From NCBI RefSeq assembly GCF_937980635.1, contig NZ_CALJPG010000017.1, forward strand, positions 1-14,473: DNA of 14,473 nt, read 5' to 3'. The number at the start of each line of letters is the position of its first letter. The first letter of the stretch is position 1. This DNA comes from an uncultured Campylobacter sp. Its GTDB lineage: Bacteria > Campylobacterota > Campylobacteria > Campylobacterales > Campylobacteraceae. Positions 13,375-14,473 of the stretch are shown here, in pieces. The notes below the pieces were generated by a model. It saw only the letters and a list, made by a program, of their open reading frames with translations. It was not told the origin of the DNA and ran no database searches. Position numbers and translations under genes: made by a program.

Positions 13375-14234
13375 AGAATATCTTTGCGCCGATCGGCGCC
13401 GTGCTCGGGTTTATCAATAAATACTTTAAATCCTTGATTTTTCTGCTTATTTTGTTTTTGATTTTCGCAGGCGGCGAAAGCGCGCAACAAAGGGGTGCGA
13501 ATCTCGCTCAGCTTTCATTAAGCGGCGCGATAATGGACGACAGCGAAATTTTAGAAAAGATCGAAACTCTGAAAAACGACGAGACGATCAAAGGAGTGCT
13601 TCTGCTGATCGACAGCCCGGGCGGCGCGCTAAGCCCGAGCGTAGAAATTTCGCTGGCCATCAAGTCTCTAAACTCGCGCAAGCCGGTCGTCGCCTACGCC
13701 AAGGGCACGATGGCGAGCGGCAGCTACCTAGGCGGCGTGTGGGCGAGTAAAATTTACGCAAATCCGGGCAGCTTCATCGGCTCCATAGGCGTGATCATGC
13801 AGGGTTTAGACGTGAGCGAAGCAGCCGCTAAATTGGGGCTTTCAGAACAGATCGTCAAAGCAGGCGAGCTCAAAGAAGCGGGCACGATGATGCGAAAATG
13901 GAGCGACGCGGAGCGTGCGAGCCTACAGGCTCTGGTGGACGAGAGCTATGAACTATTCACGCGCGAGGTGGCGCAGGCGCGCTCGCTGGATCTTAGAAAG
14001 CGCGATACGTGGGCGAATGCGCGAGTATTTTTGGCTAGCGGCGCCAAAGGTGTCGGGCTCATCGACGAGGTGGGCTCTTTGGAGGACGCTAAAAGCGCGC
14101 TTATAAAGGCTAGCGGCGTAGCAGATCCGATCTGGCAGGAGCCCTCGGCGTATGAGAAGATGATAGATAAGCTAGCAAATAAAAGCGAGAGTTTGGTGCG
14201 CGGTGCATTCGGCGCGAAGCTGATGGCGTATTAG
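13362..14234 (+). CDS. sppA: Signal peptide peptidase SppA (single-domain, S49 family), 290 aa
   Basis: Membrane-anchored serine protease that degrades leftover signal peptides. One hydrophobic span at about 23-37 (KSLIFLLILFLIFAGG) anchors it, with the catalytic domain outside. The nucleophile is Ser119 (GTMASGSYLGG) and the general base Lys171 (GELKEAG). IDSPGG (83-88) and GSIGVIMQG (140-148) are the other family blocks. At 290 residues it is the short, single-domain form that assembles as an oligomer, unlike the double-length E. coli SppA. The open frame extends 26 codons upstream inside mqnX, but ATG 13362 with GAAGGA just before it is the clear start. It overlaps mqnX by 13 nt, so coupled translation is likely. 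Counterpart of Cj0068 by position and sequence. Confidence 0.96.
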   Translation: MQFLKNIFAPIGAVLGFINKYFKSLIFLLILFLIFAGGESAQQRGANLAQLSLSGAIMDDSEILEKIETLKNDETIKGVLLLIDSPGGALSPSVEISLAIKSLNSRKPVVAYAKGTMASGSYLGGVWASKIYANPGSFIGSIGVIMQGLDVSEAAAKLGLSEQIVKAGELKEAGTMMRKWSDAERASLQALVDESYELFTREVAQARSLDLRKRDTWANARVFLASGAKGVGLIDEVGSLEDAKSALIKASGVADPIWQEPSAYEKMIDKLANKSESLVRGAFGAKLMAY

Positions 14235-14448
14235 AATTTTAGAAATTTCGCAGAAATTTTAAAATGTGAGGGAATTTTAAGAGTAGAATTTTGTATGTAG
14301 AAGCTACACCGGGTTTGATTATTTTTAAATTTCCTCGCTTTTCCATTTGGCGTTTCTTTAAAATTTTACCTTTTTTGTGAATTTTTCTTTGTTTAAGAAC
14401 TCCTCATTTTTCTACTAATTATTCAGCCCCCTTTAAGCATCGCTCTTG

Positions 14449-14454
14449 TATAAT
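14449..14454 (+). promoter_or_regulatory. -10 box reading out of the window
   Basis: TATAAT in the context CTTGTATAATTACAA, 20 bases from the window end, with CTTTAA about 13 bases further up as a poor -35. It should drive a gene beyond 14473. The 215 bases between sppA and this box are AT-rich, hold many AAATTT words and a small TGTAG/CTACA hairpin near 14299-14311, and show no gene. Confidence 0.5.
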
Positions 14455-14473
14455 TACAATTCTGTTTCGCACC

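Overview
The window looks like the chromosome of a Campylobacter-type epsilonproteobacterium, most likely a non-flagellated one such as Campylobacter gracilis. That species name is an inference from gene content and order, not from a search. The reasons are: a dimeric dUTPase of the C. jejuni type; a futalosine-pathway (menaquinone) deaminase next to SppA; AT-rich spacers dominated by AAATTTT/GAATTTT words; -10 boxes of the TATAAT or TGnTAAAAT kind with no clear -35; and the gene order mnmA-LOG / flhG-folK-aroQ / mqnX-sppA, which as I recall follows C. jejuni Cj0053c to Cj0068. Every clear gene is a chromosomal housekeeping gene. I see no insertion sequence, phage, CRISPR, toxin-antitoxin or recognisable defence locus, and no rRNA or tRNA gene.

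Layout, left to right. 1-55 is a tandem array of the octamer AGAATTTT. 113-316 (-) is a tiny two-CxxC protein and 390-1130 (-) an EI24/CysZ-like membrane protein. dut (1552-2241, -) and a YhbP-like flavin-fold protein (2322-2735, +) are divergent. A 4-oxalocrotonate tautomerase-family protein (3058-3267, -) and luxS (3374-3877, +) are also divergent. Then come a small cupin (4464-4802, +) and a membrane-anchored protein with DKNYY-like repeats (4966-6417, +). The minus-strand pair LOG-mnmA (8614 to 6981) ends at a hairpin terminator. The minus-strand operon aroQ - M24 aminopeptidase - folK - flhG-like runs from 11984 to 8730. Divergent from aroQ is the plus-strand pair mqnX-sppA (12157-14234). 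Noncoding stretches of about 240-590 bp separate several left-half genes; they are AT-rich and I find no gene in them.

How the genes work together: aroQ (shikimate pathway), mqnX (menaquinone from chorismate) and folK (folate, whose pABA part also comes from chorismate) share a chorismate theme across the aroQ/mqnX divergent promoter region. luxS serves the activated methyl cycle. mnmA thiolates tRNA wobble uridine. sppA degrades remnant signal peptides in the membrane.

The most interesting point is the flhG locus. In flagellated Campylobacter, flhF lies between folK and flhG, and fliA/fliM/fliY lie beyond flhG before the LOG-mnmA pair. Here flhF is absent, with folK overlapping the flhG-like gene by 19 nt, and no flagellar gene lies between flhG and LOG. 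The surviving FlhG-like protein keeps its P-loop but has lost the acidic switch I motif and the N-terminal FlhF-contacting region. It has also gained a Ser/Asn-rich insert of about 160 residues built on repeated RAATTY (GAATTT/GAATTC) DNA words. This looks like a flagellar regulator left behind after flagellum loss, either decaying or kept for another job such as cell division.
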